Below are positions 17,443 to 25,435 of a DNA stretch of 64,000 nt, piece by piece. The position numbers and the translations under genes were made by a program. The stretch lies in assembly GCA_001029295.1 (NCBI GenBank), contig LDXJ01000064.1, positions 248,001 through 312,000 of the forward strand, read 5' to 3'. The notes under the pieces are model-generated. The model saw only the letters and a list, made by a program, of their open reading frames with translations, was not told the DNA's origin and did not search any database. How positions within the stretch are numbered: position 1 is the first letter of the stretch; each line of letters opens with the position of its first letter. Origin of the DNA: Peptococcaceae bacterium CEB3. Its GTDB lineage: Bacteria; Bacillota; Desulfitobacteriia; Desulfitobacteriales; Desulfitobacteriaceae.

Positions 17443-18375
17443 ATGAAGGGTCGCCTAACAAGTTTACTGTTGGGTTGTTTGTTCATCATAATTACCGGCT
17501 GTGCAGTAAGAGCGCCGGCGAGCCAGCAAACTCAAACGCCCGCCCCACAAGAATTAGGAAAAGTATACAGTCAAGCGAATGACCTGGTCAAGAAATATGG
17601 ATGGGTGTTAAATAGTAAGAGCCCTTCTATTCAATATGTTGATCTAAATAATCAGTTATGGACAGATCAGTTTGGTCTAGGCCCCATATGGCAATTTAAT
17701 GAAATCTTAAGCTCAAGTGTCGGCTTGCCTTTCAAGAGCTTGGTGGGGAAAAAAGTGCAGGTGTGGGCTTATCCCACCCACAGGGTACGGTCCCAAGGAT
17801 CAAGGCTGGCTGACCAGTATCTGTCAGTCATCGTATATGGGGCAAAAATTCGTGGAGCGTGGTTATCTGACAGAGGACCTTTTGACATGCCTGGGTTTTC
17901 CTTGAATGGGAAGATTCCACAGCAGTTCAAGGATTTTGGCAAGTGGTTGCACAAATCAGGCTGGATCGCCACAGAGAAGCCTCCTCTCAAAGAGCTTGTA
18001 GGCAAGAAGCCCGAAGACGTCATTCGATTTTTCTTCGAGAAGGGGGTAAGCGGCCATATCGATTCAGCCGTGCTTACGATAACGCCTATGCAAAGATCAG
18101 TCAGCCGGGATGTGGATCCGAAGTCATATTGGGGTGCCTATTTCAAGGAACTGTCGGGCGTCAAGGTTAGTGCTGTCACACCCATTGCTTCCCTGCCCAC
18201 ATGGGGAGAAAAAAACGCGTTGGCCTCCGGAGAAGATATAGCTTATGTTCATCCTAGGTATGCAGAGAGGACGTACAATGTCAAACTTAGCAATGGTAAG
18301 ATAATATTTGTCACGGTTGTTAAGGAATCTCTTGGGGATCCCTGGATGATTGGGTCCATTACTAAGACTCCATAG
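17443..18375 (+). CDS. Lipoprotein of unknown function
   Basis: 310 residues. A signal peptide with lipobox I-I-T-G-C (Cys20) is followed by a Gln/Thr/Pro/Ala-rich linker and a soluble domain starting near residue 38 (L-V-K-K-Y-G-W-V-L). That K-Y-G-W segment recalls DUF4830-type proteins, though I cannot confirm it. The ATG has AAAGGAG eight bases upstream. Codon use is AT-richer than the flanking genes, in line with transferred origin. It is probably extracellular and membrane-anchored. Confidence 0.7.
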   Translation: MKGRLTSLLLGCLFIIITGCAVRAPASQQTQTPAPQELGKVYSQANDLVKKYGWVLNSKSPSIQYVDLNNQLWTDQFGLGPIWQFNEILSSSVGLPFKSLVGKKVQVWAYPTHRVRSQGSRLADQYLSVIVYGAKIRGAWLSDRGPFDMPGFSLNGKIPQQFKDFGKWLHKSGWIATEKPPLKELVGKKPEDVIRFFFEKGVSGHIDSAVLTITPMQRSVSRDVDPKSYWGAYFKELSGVKVSAVTPIASLPTWGEKNALASGEDIAYVHPRYAERTYNVKLSNGKIIFVTVVKESLGDPWMIGSITKTP

Positions 18376-18580
18376 GGAAGCTATTAAAGACAACAAAAGA
18401 ACATGGAAGCATTTACACAACACTGAGAACGTGGCCAGAGATCATTTCAAGCATCATTATAGCGTTTTCTTCAGTATGTGGTATAACGGGCCTGTCAACG
18501 GCATAATAAGCACCGGGACGCGGTAAACATCCCGGTAGCACAACTCACAGCCGTCAATGGGCGGCCTATAGGGGTTACGA

Positions 18581-18623
18581 AGCAAAAGTAGCTATCGCTT
18601 GCTGGGCGGGCTACTTTTGCTTA
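18581..18623. terminator. Bidirectional terminator-like hairpin
   Basis: AGCAAAAGTAGC (18581-18592) pairs perfectly with GCTACTTTTGCT (18610-18621). It is positioned to end transcripts of the lipoprotein gene. Confidence 0.65.
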
Positions 18624-18647
18624 TGTCTGAGTATCACAAGACAAAAC

Positions 18648-18669
18648 AAAAAAGGCCCGAAGGCCCTTA
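18648..18669 (-). terminator. Terminator of tRNA-Leu
   Basis: On the minus strand AAGGGCC-TTCG-GGCCTTTTTTG: a tetraloop stem with a run of six Ts, nine bases after the encoded CCA. Confidence 0.85.
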
Positions 18670-18677
18670 ATTGCAAG

Positions 18678-18764
18678 TGGTGCGGTCGAGAGGACTTGAA
18701 CCTCCATGGAGTTGCCCCCACTAGAACCTGAATCTAGCGCGTCTGCCAGTTCCGCCACGACCGC
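18678..18764 (-). tRNA. tRNA-Leu (anticodon CAG)
   Basis: 87 nt with encoded CCA. The acceptor stem GCGGTCG pairs with CGACCGC. The anticodon stem-loop CTAGA-TTCAGGT-TCTAG gives anticodon CAG. A long variable arm and GGTTCAAGTCC T-loop fit a class II leucine tRNA. Confidence 0.96.
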
Positions 18765-19088
18765 GTGACAGCCATTATTATATTAAGTTCGTGTCAGGTT
18801 GTCAATATGTCTAGGCAAAAAAATCAAGAAAACCCGCCCTGCACCGTGCACGCTCGCACGCTTGCACTGAATTGGTCGGGTGGAGTGATCGGGCGCGGGC
18901 AGAATCCGAAGGTGCGCGAGTGCAGCTCGTGCGTTCATCGCTACTTAGGCTTGGTGCGGCGGTGAGGGAAAAAGAAGCCGCCATCCCGGCCGAAAAAGAT
19001 GATATAATGGGCTGGAGAAGGAAGAGGGCTAAGCCGCGGCGCGGCTTAATAGATGACTGCTTTCAGTAAAGGAAGGAATCAAGACTTA

Positions 19089-20063
19089 ATGGCCAAAGGG
19101 AAATCGTTAGAGTTATTGCTTTTCTTGGTGGTGGTTTTTTGGGGAGCCAATTATACAGTGGGAAAGTGGGGCATGTTGGGTTTCAGTCCATTGAACTTTA
19201 CTTTGCTGCGCTTTGCCGTGGCGGCTCCGCTGCTCCTGTTGATGCTCTACCTTCTGGAAAGAGATCTTCGGGTGAGCCTGCGCGATTTGCCCCAAATGGC
19301 GCTGATCGGGCTGGTTGGTACGGCCATCTACCAAACGGTGTTTATGGCGGCGGTTAAATACGCCAGTGCGGCCAATGCTTCGCTGCTCTTGGCGGCTTCG
19401 CCGGTTTTTACGGCAATTTTCGCCGGCGTGGCCAGGCAGGAGACCCTGCCCGCGCGAGGACGCTGGGGGAGTGTGCTGGCTCTGGGCGGGGTGGTTTTAG
19501 TGCTCGTGTTCGGAACCACCAAATTGAAAGCGGGCTCCGGTGCCTGGCTCGGCGACATGTATGGCCTCTTGGCCTCCGGGGTGTGGGGATTATATCCGGT
19601 CCTGACCCATAAGATGTTGCGCCGGTATTCCGCCCTGAAGACAGTCGCGGTTTCCTCCCTGTTTGGCGCCTTGTTTCTTCTCGCCGCGGGCCTGCCCGGA
19701 CTCCTGCGGGTTTCTTGGCCGGGTGTACCCTGGCAGTCCTGGGCTTCTTTGCTTTATTCCATTGGCCCGGTCACGGTTTTCGGACTGGTAGCCTGGTATT
19801 ACGGCATCAGCAAGGTCGGGGCGAACAGGGTGATGGCCTACATGTATTTGGTCCCGGTAGTGGCTGTGGCTACTGCCGCCGTCATGCTGGGGGAAGGAAT
19901 CCACCCCCTCCAAATTCTCGGAGCGGCGGTCATTTTTGTGGGTATCCAGGTTATCCGCAGCGGTAAAAAGATGCCGGCCGGGACAGCCGGAACTGCCGCG
20001 ACGGCCGGAACAACGGGGACAGATGAAGTCAGTTTGCGTGCCGGTGGCGACGGCCAAGGTTAG
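19089..20063 (+). CDS. EamA/DMT-family transporter (RhaT/YdcZ type)
   Basis: 324 residues with ten predicted helices in two EamA repeats (F-W-G-A-N-Y-T-V-G-K-W near the N-terminus; second half from A-W-L-G-D-M-Y-G-L-L-A-S). It is probably a metabolite or amino-acid exporter with unknown substrate. The tail is low-complexity (A-G-T-A-G-T-A-A-T-A-G-T-T-G-T). The ATG at 19089 is used because it starts the family N-terminus and follows AAGGAAGG, though spacing is long; an ATG at 19053 is possible. The 3' end overlaps kamA by 35 bases on the opposite strand. Confidence 0.85.
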   Translation: MAKGKSLELLLFLVVVFWGANYTVGKWGMLGFSPLNFTLLRFAVAAPLLLLMLYLLERDLRVSLRDLPQMALIGLVGTAIYQTVFMAAVKYASAANASLLLAASPVFTAIFAGVARQETLPARGRWGSVLALGGVVLVLVFGTTKLKAGSGAWLGDMYGLLASGVWGLYPVLTHKMLRRYSALKTVAVSSLFGALFLLAAGLPGLLRVSWPGVPWQSWASLLYSIGPVTVFGLVAWYYGISKVGANRVMAYMYLVPVVAVATAAVMLGEGIHPLQILGAAVIFVGIQVIRSGKKMPAGTAGTAATAGTTGTDEVSLRAGGDGQG

Positions 20064-21273
20064 CGGGCTCCAACACCAGGTTTTTGTGGTTTAGCAGTTC
20101 CAGTACGCCCACGCTTTCTTCTTTTTTACGGCAATATTCGCAGACGCATTTTTCTTGCAGGTAATTCGGTTCGTCATACACGGTGATGACTCCTTCGTAG
20201 TTGCGGAGAACTACTTTATTGGGTCCCATGGAGATGAGGTACTGGGGACTGAGGGGAATTTTCCCCCCTCCTCCGGGCGCATCTATGACAAAGGTGGGTA
20301 CGGCATAGCCGCTGGTGTGCCCGCGCAGGCTTTCGATGATCTCGATGCCTTTGGAGACAGAGGTGCGGAAGTGTTCGATACCGCGCGAGAGGTCGCACTG
20401 GTAAAGGTAGTAAGGCCGGACCCTGTTTTTCACGAGTTCCTGAACCAGCTTTTTCATAACATTGGGACAATCGTTAACCCCGCGCAAGAGGACGGATTGA
20501 TTTCCCAGAGGAATGCCGGCGTCAGCCAAGCGAGCCAAAGCAGCCGTTGATTCGGGCGTGAGTTCTTTGGGATGGTTGAAGTGGGTGTTGATCCAGAGAG
20601 GATGATATTTGCGCAGCATCCGGACCAGGGCTTCGGTAATGCGCATCGGCAGGACCACGGGAACGCGCGTGCCGATGCGGATAATCTCTACGTGCGGTAT
20701 GGCGCGCAGATTGGAAATAATATACTCCAAACGCTCGTCGGACAAGGTTAAAGGATCGCCCCCTGAGATCAAGACATCCCGGATTTGTGGAGTGGACCGA
20801 ATGTACTCCAGGGCCTTTTTGAACTGTTCTAAAGGGAGCGCCTCATCGGTTTGGCCGGCTAAACGCCGCCGCGTGCAATGCCGGCAGTAAGTTGAGCACT
20901 GATCGGTAACTAAGAGCAGGACCCTGTCGGGGTAGCGATGGGTGAGACCCGCCACAGGGGAGTCAGTGTCTTCATGCAAGGGGTCCCGCAGATCGTATTC
21001 TCCGACATGGAGTTCCAGAGAAGTAGGGACAGCCTGCTTGCGGATGGGGCAGTTTTGGTCTTGGGGATCGATCAGGGTGCTATAATAAGGGGTAATGGCC
21101 ATCCGCAAACTTTCCAGGCAGCGGGTGATACCTGTGCTTTCAGCTTCCGTTAAGGGAATGACTTTGTTCAGTTCTTCCGCGTTAGTGATGCGGTGGGACA
21201 TCTGCCAATGCCAATCTTGCCATAATTCGTCGGGAACGTCGGCCCATAGGGGAATCTTACTGCGTGAATTCAT
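20029..21273 (-). CDS. kamA: Lysine 2,3-aminomutase
   Basis: 414 residues, the usual length. Radical SAM cluster motif CSTYCRHC at residues 126-133, PLP lysine K338 in D-A-P-G-G-G-G-K. Asp294 (Q-C-D-L-S-R-G) and Asp331 (V-I-D-A-P-G) match the two substrate-binding aspartates known from the clostridial lysine enzyme (Asp293, Asp330). Glutamate 2,3-aminomutases replace these, so lysine is the likely substrate. The product L-beta-lysine feeds lysine fermentation or N-epsilon-acetyl-beta-lysine, an osmolyte; neither set of partner genes is adjacent. The ATG at 21273 has GAGGAGGA upstream. A long open frame above it is polypyrimidine spacer. Confidence 0.95.
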   Translation of the reverse strand: MNSRSKIPLWADVPDELWQDWHWQMSHRITNAEELNKVIPLTEAESTGITRCLESLRMAITPYYSTLIDPQDQNCPIRKQAVPTSLELHVGEYDLRDPLHEDTDSPVAGLTHRYPDRVLLLVTDQCSTYCRHCTRRRLAGQTDEALPLEQFKKALEYIRSTPQIRDVLISGGDPLTLSDERLEYIISNLRAIPHVEIIRIGTRVPVVLPMRITEALVRMLRKYHPLWINTHFNHPKELTPESTAALARLADAGIPLGNQSVLLRGVNDCPNVMKKLVQELVKNRVRPYYLYQCDLSRGIEHFRTSVSKGIEIIESLRGHTSGYAVPTFVIDAPGGGGKIPLSPQYLISMGPNKVVLRNYEGVITVYDEPNYLQEKCVCEYCRKKEESVGVLELLNHKNLVLEPANLGRRHRHAN

Positions 21274-21332
21274 GAACTCTTCCTCCTCAGCACTTACGAA
21301 GTAGCGTGGTAATCGTATGGTAAAATTGCTAC

Positions 21333-21348
21333 TGCAAGAGTCGTGCCA
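21333..21348 (-). promoter_or_regulatory. Sigma-54 (-24/-12) promoter of kamA
   Basis: On the minus strand TGGCACG-ACTC-TTGCA, a full match to the TGGCACG-N4-TTGCA consensus. It lies 60 bases before the kamA ATG. The adjacent enhancer-binding activator gene (21890-23305) is the obvious regulator. Confidence 0.9.
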
Positions 21349-21715
21349 GGAGGACGGGGTTAGCGGAGGGCGCACGGGAAGGCCGGAAGCGGAAGGTCGG
21401 AGAAGCACAGAAGGGAAGAGAAAGCCGAACGGAAAAGAAAGATAACGGCAAAGAAGGAGGAGAGAAGGAGCGTTGCGCGCAAGCTCAGCGATAGAGAGGA
21501 CCGCGCGAAAAGGGGGCCGAAGAGAGGACTGAGCGGAGACGTAAGCTAAGCGAAAGAGAGAGCCGAGCGGCAAAGAAGGCCAAGAAAAAAGAAGGCCGGG
21601 CGAAAAGAGGGTCGGGTCGAAAAGAGGGAGGAGCGGCGAAGAAGGCGGGACGGAAGGGAGCCGAGCGGCTAAGAAGACTAAGAAAAAAAGAGAGCCAAGC
21701 GGCGAGGTGCCGTGG
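21349..21715. repeat. Long purine-rich low-complexity tract between activator gene and kamA
   Basis: About 365 bases in which the top strand is overwhelmingly A and G. It is built from degenerate copies of AGCGGCAAAGAAGGCCAAGA, GAGCGGC(G/T)AAGAAG and AAAAAAGA. The opposite strand is the corresponding pyrimidine tract and reads into the kamA promoter. It occupies the place where upstream activator sites of a sigma-54 promoter are expected. Open frames on either strand are lysine/arginine- or serine/leucine-rich with no start signal and are not called. Confidence 0.75.
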
Positions 21716-21889
21716 CGGGGCTACTCATCACCTGGAGAAATTGAAACCGCTGTGAAAGTGAAGAGACGACCGGCGACATCCGCCGCAGAGACGGTCGACG
21801 ACCCCCGCCGCTGAGATGGACTGCCGGTTCTTGGGCAGGTGCAGCCGGAAATCGGGCGGAGGGAAGAGCCGACACCTTGGGAGAGTTCT

Positions 21890-23305
21890 TCAGTCCTCAG
21901 GCGAGTCTCGCTCAATCCGGAGGGATTGGATTTTGTACTGAAGGGTTTGCCGGGGCAAGCCCAGAATGCGTGCGGTTCGGGAGATATTCCAGGCCGATTT
22001 GCCGAGGGCGGAGCGAATTAGGGTTTCTTCTACTTTGCTTAGGGCCTCTTGCAGGGGCAAATTCTCCACATCCTTCAGGTTGACGGGAGGGTTTTGGACG
22101 AGTTTCTGCAGGAGATAGGGTGGCAGGTGGCTGATTTCGAGTTGTCCGGCATCGGCCAGGTTCATGGCTCCTTCCAAAGTGCAATAAAGTTCCCGGATGT
22201 TACCCGGCCAAGGGTAACGCAGGCAGATTTCATGCACGTCAGGCGAGATGCCGGATATTTGGCAGCCCAGCTTTTGATTGAGATCGGAAATCAGACGGGA
22301 GATCAAAAGGGGGATGTCGTTGCGGCGGTCGCGCAGGGCGGGCAGGGACAGGTTAACGACGTTTAAACGGTAGTATAGATCCGCCCGCAAGCGATTGTCC
22401 CGCACCGCCTGAAGCGGGTCTATATTTGTGGAAGCCATGATCCGGACATTGACGTTCCTCAACCGTGTTTCTCCCAGCCGACGGATGCTTCCTTCCTGGA
22501 TAAAACGCAAGAGCTTGGCTTGGAGGTCCGGATCCAAGCAGGTGATTTCATCTAAAAACAGGGTGCCGCCATCGGCCAACTCCACCAGGCCGGGGCGGTT
22601 CTCGGCGCCTGTGAAGCTGCCTTTGGCGGTGCCGAAAAGAATACTTTCCATCAAGGTGGCCGGCAGGGCGGCGCAGTTTTGGCTGATGAAGGGGGCTTGG
22701 CGGCGTGGGCCGGCGTTGTGGATGGACTGGACGAGCAATTCTTTGCCGGTTCCGGTTTCTCCGCAGACGAGGATGGGGGAATCGGTGCGAGCGGCTTTGC
22801 GCGCTCTCGATAAAACGTCCAGCAAAGCGGGATGTTCTCCGTAGATATTGTCAAAGGTATAAATGGCCTGTTCCGCGCGGGTGTGTTTGTGTTTTGCTTT
22901 CAAATCAGCTTGTAGGCCTACCACTTTTTCGGCCAGCGTTTTTACTTGGGTGAGGTTTTGCGAGATGTCCATGGCAGCCAGGATTTTACCGTTCACTTTT
23001 ATGGGGACTGTCGTGGTTACCAGGTAGACTGGGACACCATAGAGGTTGCGGATTTCCTGTTCCCGGTGCAGGATCTTTTCTCCCGTGCGCAAAACCTGTA
23101 AAATGGTACTGGTTTGCTCAGTCAAGGAAGGAAACATCTCCAAGATATGTTTGCCTAAGGCGGTTGTTTGCTCAATACCGTCAATGGCGGCGGCCGAGTC
23201 ATTATAAAAACGCGTGATCCCATTACGATCCGCGATATGGACTCCTTCGTTCACATGATTGAGTAACTGGGTGAACCCCTCGCGCCAAAAGTCTGGTTCA
23301 AACAA
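21890..23305 (-). CDS. Sigma-54-dependent transcriptional activator with PAS domain
   Basis: 471 residues. The PAS sensor spans about 10-120 (G-V-H-I-A-D-R-N-G-I-T-R-F-Y-N). The AAA+ domain spans about 150-390, with Walker A G-E-T-G-T-G-K-E (182-189), the sigma-54 contact loop G-S-F-T-G-A (229-234; Ser replaces the usual Ala) and Walker B G-G-T-L-F-L-D-E. A Fis-type helix-turn-helix lies at the C-terminus (W-N-I-S-R-T-A-R-I-L-G-L-P-R-Q-T-L-Q-Y-K). The TTG start has GGAGG eight bases upstream. Lying directly upstream of a sigma-54-promoted kamA, it most likely activates lysine catabolism. The signal read by PAS is unknown. Confidence 0.93.
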   Translation of the reverse strand: MFEPDFWREGFTQLLNHVNEGVHIADRNGITRFYNDSAAAIDGIEQTTALGKHILEMFPSLTEQTSTILQVLRTGEKILHREQEIRNLYGVPVYLVTTTVPIKVNGKILAAMDISQNLTQVKTLAEKVVGLQADLKAKHKHTRAEQAIYTFDNIYGEHPALLDVLSRARKAARTDSPILVCGETGTGKELLVQSIHNAGPRRQAPFISQNCAALPATLMESILFGTAKGSFTGAENRPGLVELADGGTLFLDEITCLDPDLQAKLLRFIQEGSIRRLGETRLRNVNVRIMASTNIDPLQAVRDNRLRADLYYRLNVVNLSLPALRDRRNDIPLLISRLISDLNQKLGCQISGISPDVHEICLRYPWPGNIRELYCTLEGAMNLADAGQLEISHLPPYLLQKLVQNPPVNLKDVENLPLQEALSKVEETLIRSALGKSAWNISRTARILGLPRQTLQYKIQSLRIERDSPED

Positions 23306-23514
23306 GTTCTACGCCTCCTTCGCCACTTAATATATAATTCGAAACAGGAACAAAAAGTCCTTCTTCGGGAAAAAGTATCATGGGGATCAGGCGGTAATCA
23401 GGCTAAAAACTTGAGGAACACTTCCCAAAAGATGGTTCTTACTCTATAATTAGAACAGGAGTTCCTAGCAGCCGGAAACCGTCGGCATCCGGATGGGAAA
23501 AGGAGTCGGTTGAT

Positions 23515-24087
23515 GTGACAAAACGCCTAGTCGTTGGCATTACGGGAGCCAGCGGTTCGTTCTATGCCTACTCTTTGCTCAGGACTTTAGTCTCCTTGGA
23601 TTGGCTTGTGGAGGGAATCGTCACTCCTATGGGGAAGCGGGTTTTTGCATATGAATGCGGTGTACCCCCGGAGCGGGCTGTGGCCGGGGTGCATTGGCAG
23701 GCGAACGATGATTTGTTCTCCTCCTTGGCCAGCGGTTCCTTCCGGACGGAGGGGATGATCGTCATTCCCTGTTCAATGAACACCCTTGGCTTCATGGCTC
23801 AGGGGAGTGGGGACAGTTTACTCCTGCGGGCCGCTCAGGTGACGCTGAAGGAACGCCGGCCCCTGATCGTGGTTCCCCGGGAAATGCCCTATAATATTAT
23901 CCAGCTGGAGAACATGCTGCGCTTGGCTCGTGCCGGAGCCATCATCTTGCCGGCTTCACCCGGCTTTTATCATCATCCGGAAAAAATCGAGGACTTAGTG
24001 GATCATGTGGTAGGGAGAGTCCTTGACCAATTGGGAATTGAGCATACTCTTTACCGGCGCTGGAACGGGGGTATGCGCGGCGATTGA
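23515..24087 (+). CDS. ubiX: Flavin prenyltransferase UbiX/Pad1
   Basis: 190 residues, family length. G-I-T-G-A-S-G-S at the start binds flavin phosphate. C-S-M-N-T-L-G and V-V-P-R-E-M-P-Y are hallmark segments. It makes prenylated FMN for UbiD-type decarboxylases. No ubiD is adjacent. The GTG start at 23515 follows AAAAGGAG. It diverges from the sigma-54 activator gene, with a shared 209-base promoter region. Confidence 0.93.
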   Translation: MTKRLVVGITGASGSFYAYSLLRTLVSLDWLVEGIVTPMGKRVFAYECGVPPERAVAGVHWQANDDLFSSLASGSFRTEGMIVIPCSMNTLGFMAQGSGDSLLLRAAQVTLKERRPLIVVPREMPYNIIQLENMLRLARAGAIILPASPGFYHHPEKIEDLVDHVVGRVLDQLGIEHTLYRRWNGGMRGD

Positions 24088-24367
24088 GCCCAGCCCGTAG
24101 GCCATGGGACCAAAGGGAAAATTTGCGGGGCCGGTTGAGCGGGGGCAGGGTTTCGGCGAAGTATGACGAAAGAAGTATGACGAAAAAGGACATAAGGCAA
24201 AACGACAGCGGTTAATTGGCGGAAAAGAGCGATTAATTGTCAGCAAACGGTTTTTCTCTATGAGTCTGGAAGGCAGAAATAGCGCTTTTTTGAAGATCGA
24301 AAGCTAAAATGAAGCTCAAAAGCTAAAATAAGGCAGGGTCAGCAGCTTTGTCTGAAGGAGTATTCGT
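24088..24367. repeat. Spacer with three local doublet repeats before the HD-GYP gene
   Basis: Three separate imperfect duplications follow each other: GAAGTATGACGAAA twice (about 24158-24187), GCGGTTAATTG / GCGATTAATTG (about 24208-24240), and GAAAGCTAAAATGAAG / AAAAGCTAAAATAAGG (about 24299-24333). No gene is seen. The HD-GYP ribosome-binding site (AAGGAG) ends the spacer. Confidence 0.6.
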
Positions 24368-25435
24368 ATGCGATTGGTCAACACGCGGTATGTTCAAGAG
24401 GGGGCAGTGTTAGCCAGGCCGGTGGTGAGCGCCGCGGGGCAGGTTCTTCTGCGGGCGGAAGTCATGCTGACGTCCGTTTACATTGAGCGGTTAAAGAAAC
24501 TGGGTTTCGATGTGGTTTTCGTCAAGGACGATAGGCTGGAAGATATAGAAGTCCATATCGCTTTGAGCAATCGGACGCGGAAGATGGCCTACCAAACGGT
24601 TCATTCGATCTTGAAGAACGTTGAAAGCGGTCGAGAGAGCGAATTGGGTCTGGACGCGGTGCAGAAAACAGTCGAGGAGATGATTGGCGACCTGCTCTAC
24701 AGCCGGGATGTCATCACCAATTTGTCCGAAATTCGGGGCTATGACGATTACACCTTCCATCATTCGGTCAATACGACGGTGATGGGCCTCATTCTGGGTA
24801 TCGCCGCGGGCTATTCGAAAAATAAACTATTGGAACTCGGCATGGGTATCCTAATGCATGATGTTGGCAAGACAAAAGTGCCGCCGGGGATTTTAAATAA
24901 ACAAACTCCCCTGACTGAAGAGGAGTTCGACGAAATCAAGCGTCACACCGTCTACGGATACGAAATTCTGCGGCGCAACAGGGACTTTAATGTGGTTTCC
25001 GCTCATGTGGCCCTGGAGCATCAGGAAAAGTGGGACGGGTCTGGCTATCCCCGGGGCCTAAAGGGCAAGGAAATTCAGGAATTCGGTCGTTTGGCCGCCG
25101 TAGCCGACGTTTACGAAGCCTTGACCAGCCGGCGAATATACCGGTCTGCGCTTGAGCCCTATCAGGCCTACGAGTACATTATCGCCCATTCGGGGACTCA
25201 CTTTGAGCCCGCCATGCTCAGCATTTTTGCCAAACATATCTCAGTCTATCCCAGCGGTACCGGAGTTAAGCTGAACAACGGGCAAAGGGGAAATGTCATT
25301 AAACAAAACCCATGTTTCCCCGGCCGCCCCTATGTGCGTATTTTCTATCAGGGAGAAGAGCCCTTGAGCGTCCCGATCGACTATAACTTGATGGAGCATC
25401 CGTCTTTATTCATCATCGGGGTGGACAACCGTTAG
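24368..25435 (+). CDS. HD-GYP domain protein, probable cyclic-di-nucleotide phosphodiesterase
   Basis: 355 residues. The HD-GYP domain spans about 130-310: H-H-S-V-N, M-H-D-V-G-K metal pair, L-E-H-Q-E-K-W-D-G-S-G-Y-P-R-G-L and A-V-A-D-V-Y-E-A-L-T. The canonical H-H-E before DGSGYP is H-Q-E here. The N-terminal 120 residues have no recognised domain, and a C-terminal extension (about 310-355) reads as a small beta domain. Family role: hydrolysis of c-di-GMP to pGpG/GMP. The ATG follows AAGGAG. The stop overlaps the converging yyaL gene by four bases. Confidence 0.9.
   Translation: MRLVNTRYVQEGAVLARPVVSAAGQVLLRAEVMLTSVYIERLKKLGFDVVFVKDDRLEDIEVHIALSNRTRKMAYQTVHSILKNVESGRESELGLDAVQKTVEEMIGDLLYSRDVITNLSEIRGYDDYTFHHSVNTTVMGLILGIAAGYSKNKLLELGMGILMHDVGKTKVPPGILNKQTPLTEEEFDEIKRHTVYGYEILRRNRDFNVVSAHVALEHQEKWDGSGYPRGLKGKEIQEFGRLAAVADVYEALTSRRIYRSALEPYQAYEYIIAHSGTHFEPAMLSIFAKHISVYPSGTGVKLNNGQRGNVIKQNPCFPGRPYVRIFYQGEEPLSVPIDYNLMEHPSLFIIGVDNR

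Larger units (their letters stand above)
18376..18677. other. Spacer between lipoprotein gene and tRNA-Leu with hairpins
   Basis: No gene is seen. It contains a 7-bp hairpin ACCGGGA/TCCCGGT (18512-18536), the long terminator hairpin listed separately, and the tRNA terminator. The sequence is AT-richer than average and could be the scar of an element beside the tRNA. Confidence 0.45.

Noticed and set aside
21495-21755. Lys/Arg/Ala-rich open frame (histone-H1-like appearance) on the plus strand
   Set aside because: No ATG or GTG, no ribosome-binding site, and the composition is fully explained by the purine tract.
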